Shown here piece by piece: positions 15,796 through 24,943 of a stretch of 62,064 nt of DNA. The stretch spans positions 1 through 62,064 of the forward strand of contig JABDEZ010000004.1 of NCBI GenBank assembly GCA_013286835.1, read 5' to 3'. The position numbers and the translations under genes were made by a program. Origin of the DNA: Bacteroidota bacterium. GTDB taxonomy: Bacteria; Bacteroidota; Bacteroidia; Chitinophagales; Chitinophagaceae. Position 1 is the stretch's first letter, and each line of letters opens with the position of its first letter. A model generated the notes under the pieces. That model had not been told where the DNA came from. It saw only the letters and a list, made by a program, of their open reading frames with translations, and did not search any database.

Positions 15796-16522
15796 TTATA
15801 CATTTTTATTATTAGCAATTACATTGAACAGACTTAAAAATTGTTCTTTTACACTCCTAGCAACAGGGATCTCTTTTTTATTAGACATGATGATGACGCC
15901 TGAAGATTCATAACGGACAATGGCATTCAGATTGACTATAAAAGACCTGTGCACTTGGTAAAAAGTATCGTCCAGCAATGTTTTGAACATACCCAGATAA
16001 TAGGAACTGGTATACTCACCCGCAGTAGTGAATACTCTGGTACATTTATTAAAGCTCTCTAAATAAATGATACTGTCTGTAGCTATATAATCTATCCCTT
16101 TGTTGTTGTGGATACCGATCTTATCATGATGCGAATGTTTTGCCAGATTTTTATACTTTATCCGCTCCATTGCCTTATGTACCACCGTTACCAGTTCGGT
16201 ATCAACAATGGGCTTTAACAGGTAACCCGCTGGGGAGAACTGGAATGCAGGTAATGCATATTCAGAGTACGCGGTAGTAAAAATAATTTCGCTCTCGATG
16301 CCTGGCAACATTTTCAACAGGTCCATCCCGCTTTTTTTCAGGCATGCAAATATCAGTGAACAGGATATCCGTATCATGTTCACTCAAAGAATGGAATGCA
16401 TCTTTCCAGTTGGAATAAGTGCCCACTATACGAAAATGCGGATATAATTCTTTTAAACATAATTGCAGCAATGTCACTGCATCCGGTTCATCGTCCACTA
16501 TCATGCATCTAATGTTGTTCAT
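15796..16522 (-). pseudogene. LytTR response regulator, broken by one base in an A7 tract
   Basis: Two overlapping frames make one regulator. From 16522 the receiver runs through DD (residues 10-11) and the phosphoacceptor D57 in TDICMPE, then shifts. The other frame continues KSGMDLLKMLPGIESEIIFTTAYSEYALPAF, the rest of the receiver, and a LytTR DNA-binding domain (residues ~130-235 of the joined protein) down to 15796. Joining needs six A's where seven are present (T7 at 16332-16338); with A6 the reading is MPEKSGMDLL, the family consensus. Likely a frameshift mutation or assembly error. The intact regulator would be the partner of the sensor kinase, whose gene overlaps its start by 14 bp. 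Confidence 0.85.
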
Positions 16523-19502
16523 GTCTCATGTTTTTGATCTTTATTTCTACTATTGTGCCTGCAGGCATCGACCTGTCTGTATAAGTGACCTCTATCGATG
16601 ACCCTTCATACTTATTGAATATGGTGACCAGGTCCTCGATCATTTTATTGCCGTACGATTCTTTTTTTACATGGCTTTTTTCATACATCGCTTTCGATCC
16701 ATCACGCCCTATCCCGTCGTCCTCTATGGTACAGGTAAGCACATCATTGACCAGTTGGAATGTAATGTCCAGATGCCCCTTGCCATGCTTGTGGAACAGC
16801 CCATGGTTGATCGCATTCTCCACTATCGGCTGCAATAATAAAGACGGGATCCTCAGGGCAGAAGTATCTATATTTTCACCTGCAACTATCTGGTAGTCGA
16901 ACTTGTTTTTAAACCGACTTTGCTGTAATTCTATATAGTCTCGCAGGTTCTCTATCTCATCCCTCAGAATGATATATTTATTACGCGACGACCGCATGTA
17001 TGCACGCAATAATTGCGAGAATTTACTCACATGGGCATAGGCTTCTTCCATGCGCATTTGCTTGATGAGCAATAGTGCGCTGCCTAAAATATTAAAAATG
17101 AAATGAGGGTTGATCTGTGCATATATCGACTTCAGTTCAAGCTCAAGTCTTTTGTTCCTTTTATCATTATGGGCTATTATTATTTTCCGGGTAATGAGCA
17201 CAGCACTTGTAACTAACAATATTGCAACAATGAAGATGGCAGAATATACAATGCGTGTGCCCCACTCCGTTTGCCACCAATAGGGTACCAGATAAAGGTT
17301 TATTTTTATTTTATCACTCCGCCAAACATTATCGTATGCAACCAAAAAAAGTGGCACATACTTTCCTGCGGCAAGCTGGTCCACATTTATTTCATTGGCA
17401 TTCAAAGGGAACCAGGATGTATTTGCCGCCCATTGATACATAAATTTTAGCGTTCCATTCCCGAGGGGATTGATCACATCGAACTGAACAGATCTGTTTG
17501 CCGGCGATATCCTTAAAGTATCTCCGTCTGCTACAGGGTACAGCTCGTTATTATATCTCATCAGGAACTTGTACTCATGCAACTTTATGCTGTCATTACC
17601 AGTAGCCATTTCGCTATCCGAAGGGAACGGGGTCTGATAAATACCGTTTTCTGTATTGATCAATACCCCGTCCTTGCTCAGGCTTACACCTTTTACATAA
17701 TTGTAGTATGCATTCTTTATATTTTGGTACAAATATGGTTTCGATAATTTGTGAAACCCCGTCACTTTATAGAACAATACTCCAAAGCGCCCAGCGACAA
17801 CAATTATGTTATTGTACAGATACAAGCCGGCATCGCACAGGTTATAATTTTGCAGCAATTCAGTATGAGTACCCGTAGCCGGATCATACAAGACCAGTTT
17901 ATCATAATCTTTAAGGAATATATTGCCGTAACCATCTATTATCACTTTTTCCAATCTCTTGATGCCCCAATTCCTGAATCCATTTTGGGTAATGATGGTG
18001 TCCTTGCCATATATGTTGTGGATATAGACCTTGCTATACGTATATGCCCATATTGCTTGCCTTAGCGTATCATATGCCATGTTCTTGTACCTGTCGATAT
18101 CCCACACATGCTCTTTCACATCTCTTCCATTATATTTCAGTTCATTGAACCCCCATTTTGAAATAGTGTAAATATCATTAGGGCTATGTGGTATCGCCTT
18201 GCTTACTTCGTAATACTTTTTATAAATGTATGCAGGAACTATATGCCTGCCCCCGATAAGCCAGTAGTTTGAAAAGTCTCCACTCTTGTTCTCCAGTATA
18301 AGACATGTATCTTTATTTATTGGTACCAGTTCATTGACCTGGTCAACAGCAGCAAGATGGATCTTATTCACTTGATCTTCTTTGACCCTTACAAGATCGT
18401 GAGTAGTTGCACTCCACCAATAAGACGCTCCGTCTAACGAACTACCCACATATCTGCAATCCTCAATTGGGTAGTTCTCTTTCTTTATAAAGTAGTTTTC
18501 TGAATTGTAATTTATGTACAACCCTTTGGACTTAGTCATAACACAGTTCCATACAGCATCTTCATAAAAACCGCTGATATCGTTTCCGGGAACCGGAACA
18601 AGGGAATCGATACGGAACATTTTTTGCAAGCGAACGGTACTACCAAGTCTTATCTTATATATATACCTGTCAGTGATGGGATATATATATGGCTGATATG
18701 GACTGTCTGCCCTTATATACATTAAATTTATCGGGCCAGTATCTGCAATAAAGGTACACAGGTCTATGTAAGTTGTATTACCAGTATAGAAATTCAATAA
18801 CCTGATATTACTATGTCTTTTTTCATAAGAAACATAAGAGTCATAGTTTGCGCAGAAGCTTCTGCTGTTATGTCCTTCAAAAAAAGAGCTGTCCTTTATA
18901 TCACTGATCTTTCTGTAAACGATCTTTCTATGCTCAAAAAAACCTCTATATATCTCCTTACCCAATATCAACATTGGGTTGCCATCTACAATGAACAATA
19001 GCCCTTCTGGCGGGAAAACATTGTAAAATGGGAAAACAGTATCATGAACTACAATGCAGGGAGATCTGTATGTATTTGCAACATATGGCGTGGAAAATAT
19101 GATCGCATCATTATAATAACAGATATCGATAGGATATAATACATGATGGAAATTGGGGAATACTGCCTTCGTATATTTATCCTTATAAATGTATCCTATC
19201 TCATCTGCAATGCTTCCCAGCCACATCCTTCCGCCTTTATCTTCAAATGGGAACCAGATATCCGCATTGGATAAACCATCCTGCAGGTTAAACAACCTGA
19301 ATGTATACCCATTATATTTCAATATCCCATTATCGGTAGCTATCCACAAATAACCGTTATGGTCTTTTACCAGATTATAAACATTGTTAGAAGGTAACCC
19401 ATTATAAATATTAATGTTATACTGATTCCCTATCCTTGCCCAACTTGCAAGGCACAAACATAAAAGGAGGCAAGTAGCAAAACATATAAATATCCTAATC
19501 AA
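16509..19502 (-). CDS. Sensor histidine kinase with periplasmic propeller, Y_Y_Y domain and LytS-type core
   Basis: A 997-residue membrane sensor. Signal peptide ~1-22; residues ~30-640 are two-component-regulator propeller repeats (GYLWIATDNGILKYNGYTF, RMWLGSIADE and later degenerate blades); ~650-745 is a Y_Y_Y-like beta domain (FDVINPLGNGTLKFMYQW); one membrane helix ~757-780 (IVYSAIFIVAILLVTSAVLIT); then the His_kinase domain with AQINPHFIFNILG (phospho-His near residue 800) and a GHKL ATPase with LLLQPIVENAINHG and EDDGIGRDG. This LytS-like class passes phosphate to LytTR regulators, and the next gene is one, overlapping by 14 bp. The ligand is unknown. If the regulator is truly broken, this kinase has lost its cognate output. 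Confidence 0.9.
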   Translation of the reverse strand: MIRIFICFATCLLLCLCLASWARIGNQYNINIYNGLPSNNVYNLVKDHNGYLWIATDNGILKYNGYTFRLFNLQDGLSNADIWFPFEDKGGRMWLGSIADEIGYIYKDKYTKAVFPNFHHVLYPIDICYYNDAIIFSTPYVANTYRSPCIVVHDTVFPFYNVFPPEGLLFIVDGNPMLILGKEIYRGFFEHRKIVYRKISDIKDSSFFEGHNSRSFCANYDSYVSYEKRHSNIRLLNFYTGNTTYIDLCTFIADTGPINLMYIRADSPYQPYIYPITDRYIYKIRLGSTVRLQKMFRIDSLVPVPGNDISGFYEDAVWNCVMTKSKGLYINYNSENYFIKKENYPIEDCRYVGSSLDGASYWWSATTHDLVRVKEDQVNKIHLAAVDQVNELVPINKDTCLILENKSGDFSNYWLIGGRHIVPAYIYKKYYEVSKAIPHSPNDIYTISKWGFNELKYNGRDVKEHVWDIDRYKNMAYDTLRQAIWAYTYSKVYIHNIYGKDTIITQNGFRNWGIKRLEKVIIDGYGNIFLKDYDKLVLYDPATGTHTELLQNYNLCDAGLYLYNNIIVVAGRFGVLFYKVTGFHKLSKPYLYQNIKNAYYNYVKGVSLSKDGVLINTENGIYQTPFPSDSEMATGNDSIKLHEYKFLMRYNNELYPVADGDTLRISPANRSVQFDVINPLGNGTLKFMYQWAANTSWFPLNANEINVDQLAAGKYVPLFLVAYDNVWRSDKIKINLYLVPYWWQTEWGTRIVYSAIFIVAILLVTSAVLITRKIIIAHNDKRNKRLELELKSIYAQINPHFIFNILGSALLLIKQMRMEEAYAHVSKFSQLLRAYMRSSRNKYIILRDEIENLRDYIELQQSRFKNKFDYQIVAGENIDTSALRIPSLLLQPIVENAINHGLFHKHGKGHLDITFQLVNDVLTCTIEDDGIGRDGSKAMYEKSHVKKESYGNKMIEDLVTIFNKYEGSSIEVTYTDRSMPAGTIVEIKIKNMRHEQH

Positions 19503-19837
19503 ACTAAGTGATTATATCGTAAATATACAAACATAAAAATGATTTGTTTATTGCACGGGAGATAGATATCATAATATTACTATTCCCATTAAAACTCGAC
19601 GTGTTGTTTAAACGTCTCAATTATCTAAATATTGATCATACTAACCTGACTTAACAACTTTCATGTCAGCATTCTGTAATTCGCACTGTTATGCCTCCTG
19701 AACTGCTATCTGATCTTTTCTACACTCAACTCATCCTCTGATCTATGAATTATACAAACTGACAAGAACCAAGACAGACAAGATTTAGAGCGTAGATAAC
19801 CGTATGGCAATCATATAAAATATAGGAAAATAATACC

Positions 19838-19881
19838 AACTGTTAATCAGAGGGTCCTAGGTTCAAGTCCTAGTGGGACTA
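19838..19881 (+). tRNA. tRNA 3' half fragment (Met- or Asn-like)
   Basis: From TAATCAGAGG the sequence follows the 3' half of a tRNA: T-arm CTAGG-TTCAAGT-CCTAG and acceptor strand TGGGACT with discriminator A at 19881. The local anticodon reading is GTT (Asn), but A73 fits tRNA-Met better because tRNA-Asn normally has G73, so the upstream bases may not be original. The 5' half is missing here. A 5' half able to pair with this acceptor strand lies at 20028-20058 on the other strand. Confidence 0.65.
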
Positions 19882-19899
19882 CACATACAAACAATTAGT

Positions 19900-19939
19900 A
19901 ATCAAGCAGTTATGCATCAGCATAACTGCTTGATTATTT
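19900..19939 (+). terminator. Perfect 16-bp hairpin terminator
   Basis: AATCAAGCAGTTATGC / loop atca / GCATAACTGCTTGATT, then attttattg. It has the same core (aagcagtta...taactgctt) and the same place relative to the tRNA fragment as the hairpin at 10365-10397. Confidence 0.75.
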
Positions 19940-20027
19940 TATTGCATTTTACTCGCACTAAAACTCGCAATAATTGTTGCTTTGGTCGCGCTATCGGCGT
20001 TGTTGAGTGATTTATCGGTCACATGAA

Positions 20028-20058
20028 TTGGTGCTCTAACCAACTGAGCTATAGGACC
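20028..20058 (-). tRNA. tRNA 5' half fragment on the reverse strand
   Basis: Reading down from 20058 the reverse strand gives GGTCCTATAGCTCAGTTGG then TTAGAGCACC: 5' acceptor strand, D-arm and start of the anticodon stem of a tRNA. It then departs from tRNA sequence. GGTCCTA can pair fully (two wobbles) with TGGGACT at 19874-19880, so the two pieces look like halves of one tRNA now in opposite orientation. Confidence 0.65.
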
Positions 20059-20081
20059 ATTAATCGTGAAGATGCAGTGCA

Positions 20082-20663
20082 TCAAGCATATCCGCGCTTT
20101 AGGAGATATTTTGCGCCAGCCTCAAAGGCATCATCAGTTGGTATGAAAAAGCCAAATGCATCGGCTAGGCGGTTAGTTATATTAAATGCAAAACAAATGG
20201 CGAATGCATCCTCGATCTGTTGAGTATTGACACCAGCTGCCATAGCCGTACGTATATCTTCTGCATTGACAGACTGCTCACGGGTCAGCTTTCCTAACAA
20301 TACGAGGACAGCCCGAAGAGGTAGCTCTATTTGCGCTGTATTCAGATCAGAGAGTACTTGATCAACTTTGTTATGATCGCCATATGCTGTCGCCGAAACT
20401 GCAGAATGGGCTTTAACGCAAAATGTGCATTCATTAAGACGGGAGACAAATGCAGCCATAAGTTCTCTATCACCCACCGACCAACCGGAAGGACCGCGCA
20501 TCACCCTTTGCGTAAATTGTTTTGCAGGTGATCCATAAAAATCTGGACGATAAAATATCAGTTTCGCCGCATCTGGCAAGGGATAACCAGAAAACACTTT
20601 TATCATAGAGAAAAGTATTTTGGTGCCAAATTTATAACCGTTGTTCAGGATATCAAGACGCAT
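20082..20663 (-). CDS. Carboxymuconolactone decarboxylase / AhpD-like protein
   Basis: A 193-residue helical protein with the AhpD-type redox motif E78-C79-TF-C82-VKA-H86. In this family the CxxC pair and nearby His give peroxidase or thiol-disulfide activity. The rest is helical and soluble. Its start overlaps the end of the upstream gene by 11 bp, so the two are translationally coupled, and a methyltransferase gene lies above them. The substrate is unknown; a role in detoxifying peroxides or alkyl hydroperoxides is typical of relatives. The stop is only 24 bp from the tRNA 5' fragment, placing the operon beside an integration scar. Confidence 0.85.
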   Translation of the reverse strand: MRLDILNNGYKFGTKILFSMIKVFSGYPLPDAAKLIFYRPDFYGSPAKQFTQRVMRGPSGWSVGDRELMAAFVSRLNECTFCVKAHSAVSATAYGDHNKVDQVLSDLNTAQIELPLRAVLVLLGKLTREQSVNAEDIRTAMAAGVNTQQIEDAFAICFAFNITNRLADAFGFFIPTDDAFEAGAKYLLKRGYA

Positions 20664-20994
20664 GGTAACCTCCTTCTTTTATTGCTTCGGCTAATGCCGT
20701 CATGGCGCTTTCATACTGTCTGGAAGCCTGACCTACAGCACCACATACAATTAATTCAAATAGTTGATCTTCACTTATTCCATTCTGTTTTACCACATTG
20801 ATATCGTTGTCAGTCACTTTATAGGCATGGTGAGCAACCTTTTCGATCAATGCCTGTAAAGGTTGTGGGAGGTTGGCGTTGTTGAAGGCGGCTTGGCGCT
20901 GTTCTTGAGAACGGTCTCCTCGTCCTTTTAATATGCTGTTGATGAGATTATGATAAAGTTGTTTATAGCTCTCGGTCATTTTCTCTGTTTTCAT
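20653..20994 (-). CDS. Small carboxymuconolactone-decarboxylase-like helical protein
   Basis: A 113-residue helical protein (LINSILKGRGDRSQEQRQAAF...LIEKVAHHAYKVTDNDI...DQLFELIVCGAVGQASRQYESAMTALAEAI). The arrangement resembles CMD-fold proteins: 'v....G.sedqifElii.aA.g.a...y..a..aL'. The CxxC/His redox motif is missing, leaving a single Cys. It is followed with overlap by the CxxC-bearing partner, so the pair may form one complex. Confidence in the fold is moderate. Confidence 0.65.
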   Translation of the reverse strand: MKTEKMTESYKQLYHNLINSILKGRGDRSQEQRQAAFNNANLPQPLQALIEKVAHHAYKVTDNDINVVKQNGISEDQLFELIVCGAVGQASRQYESAMTALAEAIKEGGYHAS

Positions 20995-21023
20995 GATGGT
21001 CTTTTATTGAAGTAAGCTATTAT

Positions 21024-21632
21024 TCATTTTTTTTCAAAACTGCAAAACACAAAATTCTGAAGAGTATCGAATGGTGTACGATGATCTTCTAATATGCATG
21101 CTGTCACATTGAAATCTTTCACGAATGTCAATTGCAATTCATCCTTAGAATATTTTTTGATAGGAAGGCCGCTGCATTTATCGGGACCTTGTTCAGAAAA
21201 AGTGCCCATTACCAAATATCGTCTGATAGACCCAACTGCGATATGGATATATGTTTCGATCTGTTCTTGAGTCGTGAGAAAATGAAATACAGCGCGATCA
21301 TGCCAGAGGTCATAAGCGCCCTCTGGTGAAAAATGAATAATGTCCGATGTTATCCAGGTCACTTTCGCCGCTTTACTACCCAGCCTCTTTTTAGCTTTGT
21401 TAAGCGCCTTGTCTGATATGTCCAGTACAGTAATATCCTCATAACCATCCGCAAGCAAAAAATCTACGAGTTTACTATCGCCACCCCCAATGTCAACTAT
21501 TCGAGCATCTTTCGGAATCTCCAAATTTCTGATCAAATCAAGAGATGTCTGTGGCACAGCTTGGGTCCAGCTCATCTGTTCCGGTGATTTTGCCCGATAG
21601 ACCTGATCCCAATGCAATTTTCCCTCTGACAT
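21024..21632 (-). CDS. Class I SAM-dependent methyltransferase
   Basis: 202 residues from the Met at 21632 (MSEGKLHWDQVYRAKSPEQMSW), the usual start for this family; an upstream in-frame Met at 21707 would add a hydrophobic stretch unlike relatives. Motif I is VDIGGGDSKLVDFLL (~46-60), with ITVLDIS (motif II, acid binding the ribose) and YDLWHDRAVFHFL (motif IV region). Relatives in this group are small-molecule or metal/thiol methyltransferases. The substrate cannot be told from sequence. It heads the operon with the two CMD-like genes, 29 bp upstream of the first. Confidence 0.82.
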   Translation of the reverse strand: MSEGKLHWDQVYRAKSPEQMSWTQAVPQTSLDLIRNLEIPKDARIVDIGGGDSKLVDFLLADGYEDITVLDISDKALNKAKKRLGSKAAKVTWITSDIIHFSPEGAYDLWHDRAVFHFLTTQEQIETYIHIAVGSIRRYLVMGTFSEQGPDKCSGLPIKKYSKDELQLTFVKDFNVTACILEDHRTPFDTLQNFVFCSFEKK

Positions 21633-21939
21633 GTATTCAATCAGTTTCTTCAAAATTAAGCCTGTTAAAGGAAAATAAAGTAAGAACCTTATAGGATTAC
21701 ATTTCAATGATCTCGAGAGAAAAGCAAAAATTCCTGAAATGGGAGTGGCCGTAATCTTTCTTTTTTACACTGCTTTCAAATTAAGACTATTATTTCTGTC
21801 TTTTTCTTACTAGAGATCATTTGATCTTTCACACCATTTTATCTGTTTTGTTAGCCACAATGTAACTCGTACTAAACTGGCTCAACAAAACTATAAACCT
21901 CATGTTCTCAAATGTTGAAACTTGACGGCTTATTAAAAA

Positions 21940-23766
21940 TTAAAAATTCCACACAAATTCGTTAAGATCATTCTGTTCCTGCAACTGAAAACGTTTCTTA
22001 AGCCGGTACCGGTTCTTGAGTATACTGTCGGTGGATATGCCAAGCATATCTGCAGATTCTTTTGTGCCAATTTTCAATTTAACAAGAAGGAACTGCCGTT
22101 CCTCTGCTGGTGTCAGGTCTGGATATAATGTCCTTAATTTGTGTATGAGCCCAGGGTATACTTTTTCAACAAGCACTTTGAACTGCCGCCAGTCGTCAGT
22201 AGTAAGTATTTTCAATTGATATAACTCGCTTAGATATTTGCTATTTATTTCGCTTGGGGTAGCTATACCTACATTATTTACGAGTTTATTTTCAAGCCCT
22301 TCAATGATCTTATTTTTATGTAAGATGCTTGTAGTGAATTGATCCAGCTCTTTTTTATTGGCTTCCAGTTTTAGTTGCACATGTTCCACTAATAGTTGCG
22401 CCGTACGGTTCTTACTTATAAGGAATAAAATGAAAAATATTGCAGTAAGTACAATCAGTAGTATAGCTGTTAAGTATAATGCATTTTTCTCGTGCTCCAG
22501 TTTTTCATCTGACTGAAGCCTGAATATCCGAGCATTTTTCTCTGCAGTTTGATATTTAATATTCAGGTCATAAATAGTCTGCGTTTTTTCTTTATCGAAT
22601 ATTGAGTCTTTATAAGCAGTATACTTGATATAACAATAAAACGCAGAATCCAAATTCTTTTCTGTTTTGTAAATGGTGGATAGCTGCTTATATGTGGAAC
22701 TGGCGATATAAAGTTCTCCCCTTTGCTTTGCCTCAATGAGTACATTTTGCAGGATCGCTTTTGCCGCCCGGGAATCTGTTTCACTTAAGACAATGCTGAT
22801 GTTCAGCAAATCTTTTAATTCTTGCTTCAAATCGGAGTTTAACAGGTTTACCTTTAAATTGTTTCGAAATATGGCCAAAGCCTCGTCCCTGCGCCCTAGC
22901 CCGATATATACAAGTCCTAAAGCCCTGTTAGCCTTATTGATAATGCGTTGTTCATTTATTTCTTTAGCTATGTTTACTGCATCCGTCGCGTAAGCTAAAG
23001 CCATACTATAGCTATGTAGGTGATACAATATTTCAGCCACATCTGCATAGCCATCGGCAAGCATCCAATTATTATGATGACGCTTGTAATATTCAACACA
23101 AGGTATAACCATATCGAGGGCCTCTTTATAGTTATTTAGATGTTCAAGGTCTAATGATATCTGGCTGCGCAAGCGAAACATTAAATCCGAATCCTGTATA
23201 CGCTCAAAGATAGCCAGTGCTTTGTAGTTGTTTGCTATGGCTTTTTCATAGTTTCCCTGGTAGAGGTAAGTCATGCCTTTACCAAAATACTCCATAGCTA
23301 TTTCTTTTTCTGAAGGTGGGTTTAGCTTTTGAAACCACGAAATAGATTCGTCAAACAGCAATTGGGCACTGTCGTATTTTGAAAGGGCCATATACCCAAA
23401 CCCCTTCATTCTATAGATCCATGCATTTGCCGTAACTCGGTTTTGGGAAAGCAAATTATAATACCTGAGATGCTCCAACATCAAAGGAATTTTGCTTTTG
23501 GCATACAGTGCATCGGTAAGAAAAATGTATAGCGAATCAACCTGGTTAGAATCACTCCTGATTACAGATCGATAAAACCCTTCAGGATTATTTGTGTCAA
23601 GTATTACCGGGACTCTCGTTTGTACTGAACTGCTTTTTCTGGAAGTTTTATTCTGGCAGGAAATGCATAAGAACAAAATTGCCGAAAGAAAGAGGATGTA
23701 CCTTGAATTTCGACGAACCAGTATGATTAAATGAGACAGCAGGCTTTTTCTATTATTTTGTAACAT
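21940..23766 (-). CDS. TPR-containing membrane regulator with C-terminal helix-turn-helix
   Basis: A 608-residue protein with a membrane/signal segment near residues 22-38 (YILFLSAILFLCISC; the Cys could be lipidated), tetratricopeptide repeats from ~100 to ~380 (GYMALSKYDSAQLLFDESI, GMTYLYQGNYEKAIANNYKAL, LGLVYIGLGRRDEALAIFRNNL), a transmembrane helix at ~430-450 (LTAILLIVLTAIFFILFLI), a coiled coil to ~490, and a C-terminal LuxR-like helix-turn-helix (LTPAEERQFLLVKLKIGTKESADMLGI, ~550-576). This architecture is common in Bacteroidota one-component regulators. It is likely to sense outside conditions and act on a nearby secreted-protein gene such as the T9SS gene at 23901. Confidence 0.82.
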   Translation of the reverse strand: MLQNNRKSLLSHLIILVRRNSRYILFLSAILFLCISCQNKTSRKSSSVQTRVPVILDTNNPEGFYRSVIRSDSNQVDSLYIFLTDALYAKSKIPLMLEHLRYYNLLSQNRVTANAWIYRMKGFGYMALSKYDSAQLLFDESISWFQKLNPPSEKEIAMEYFGKGMTYLYQGNYEKAIANNYKALAIFERIQDSDLMFRLRSQISLDLEHLNNYKEALDMVIPCVEYYKRHHNNWMLADGYADVAEILYHLHSYSMALAYATDAVNIAKEINEQRIINKANRALGLVYIGLGRRDEALAIFRNNLKVNLLNSDLKQELKDLLNISIVLSETDSRAAKAILQNVLIEAKQRGELYIASSTYKQLSTIYKTEKNLDSAFYCYIKYTAYKDSIFDKEKTQTIYDLNIKYQTAEKNARIFRLQSDEKLEHEKNALYLTAILLIVLTAIFFILFLISKNRTAQLLVEHVQLKLEANKKELDQFTTSILHKNKIIEGLENKLVNNVGIATPSEINSKYLSELYQLKILTTDDWRQFKVLVEKVYPGLIHKLRTLYPDLTPAEERQFLLVKLKIGTKESADMLGISTDSILKNRYRLKKRFQLQEQNDLNEFVWNF

Positions 23767-23841
23767 GTACTATTTGTCAATACAGGTAATGTTAAGCTAC
23801 AAATTACCATTTATTAAGCAATTAGGACGCCGCAGAACAAG

Positions 23842-23877
23842 ATACTGGGAGTCTTAATGAATTAAGACTCCCAGTAT
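23842..23877. repeat. Perfect 17-bp inverted repeat with a 2-nt loop
   Basis: Both arms (ATACTGGGAGTCTTAAT and its complement) match at every position. It lies 24 bp after the stop of the T9SS gene and ~75 bp before the TPR gene. There is no T run on either side, so it may be a weak terminator, an mRNA-stabilising hairpin or an operator. Confidence 0.6.
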
Positions 23878-23900
23878 TGGAAGTTGGTTTGTCAGGAAAA

Positions 23901-24758
23901 TTATTTATTTCCGATCACGAAACGTTCAATGTATGGGGCGTTACCAGAAAGCAATTTTATAAAATACATCCCGGATACCAATGTATGCACATCTATTTTG
24001 CCATTTTGAATTTGATCACCTTTTACGCGCTGCCCCTCCAGATTGTAAATTTGGAACATTGTCCCATCCGCAACATTTTTCAGATAAATACAATTAGTTA
24101 CAGGGTTGGGATAAAGTATAATTGAAGTTTCGCGCGTTACATTTTCAACTGCCGATGGAGCCTGTATATTGACATTGAAATCAACCGCCTGTCCATAATA
24201 AGGGTTTTTATAGCTTAAAGGATTCCCATCTCTAATTGAAGCTGCGAATGAACATGCATTGGCAGTAGCTGTAGATACAGCGCTTGTTGTATCCATCATC
24301 ATCACCCTCATTCTTGTCTGCCCGGATATTGCAGTTTTCGGTATCGAAATGGTTCCCGTAACTTCAGTATGCATCGGATCAAAATTATTCAGGTTAAAAG
24401 CGACCTCATTGGCTTCAAAAACATTATTCCGATTGTAGTCTATAAAAACTGTCATTACCATATTTTCACCATCATATTTTTCATAATCCAGTTTCAATGA
24501 ATAGGAAGAACCAGCAGTAAAAGATGGAGCAGTTACATTATTGAGGTAAATATAGTCACTATCGTAAAGCGCACTAGTTGACCTAGCTGCCAATTGCTGG
24601 TTGAGCGGGCCTATTTGTATACGGGTGAAATCATCCCACGAACCTCCCACATCAGCAGAAGACGTCCTGAACTTGCAATAAGGCGACGCACTATAAATCT
24701 GTGCATTCACATTAGCAAATAACATTGAGCACATTGTAAAAAGCATGATCTTTCTCAT
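23901..24758 (-). CDS. Secreted GEVED-domain T9SS protein
   Basis: A 285-residue exported protein: signal peptide (RKIMLFTMCSMLFANVNAQ), a GEVED-like domain at ~95-185 (MTVFIDYNRNNVFEANEVAFN...ISIPKTAISGQTRMRVMM) of the kind found in Bacteroidota surface proteins, and a type A T9SS sorting domain at the C-terminus (ILYPNPVTNCIYLKN...GMYFIKLLSG...ERFVIGNK). It would be secreted across the outer membrane and anchored or released. The partner is unknown. It is oriented like the TPR regulator downstream. Confidence 0.85.
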   Translation of the reverse strand: MRKIMLFTMCSMLFANVNAQIYSASPYCKFRTSSADVGGSWDDFTRIQIGPLNQQLAARSTSALYDSDYIYLNNVTAPSFTAGSSYSLKLDYEKYDGENMVMTVFIDYNRNNVFEANEVAFNLNNFDPMHTEVTGTISIPKTAISGQTRMRVMMMDTTSAVSTATANACSFAASIRDGNPLSYKNPYYGQAVDFNVNIQAPSAVENVTRETSIILYPNPVTNCIYLKNVADGTMFQIYNLEGQRVKGDQIQNGKIDVHTLVSGMYFIKLLSGNAPYIERFVIGNK

Positions 24759-24943
24759 AATTTGTTTTTTAACGGTTTTAAAATCTTTTGTTCAACCGTT
24801 ATAGACATTTATGTTGGGCACTAAGTCTATCAATTACACCATACAAAATCATAGACAAGTCCTGAAATGGTGGACAAATGCATGGACAACGACCATGGAT
24901 GGGTCCAAAATATGGTGAATGAACCTTTTTATTTAAAAAATAA

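Larger units (their letters stand above)
19503..20081. other. Gene-free stretch with integration scars
   Basis: No protein gene is supported here. 19503-19837 shows nothing I can name. The remainder holds a tRNA 3' fragment, a perfect hairpin, a recombinase-site-like motif (about 19948-19971) and a tRNA 5' fragment on the opposite strand; these are listed separately. Short open frames over the tRNA pieces are shadows. Confidence 0.6.

Noticed and set aside
16332-16340. A_AAA_AAG heptamer as programmed -1 frameshift site in the LytTR regulator
   Set aside because: A -1 slip leads into the third frame; restoring the receiver needs +1, so dnaX-type slippage does not explain it.
20023-20223. 66-residue plus-strand frame (starts NWCSNQLSYRTI)
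   Set aside because: Its start is the antisense of the tRNA 5' fragment and the rest is antisense to the CMD-like gene.
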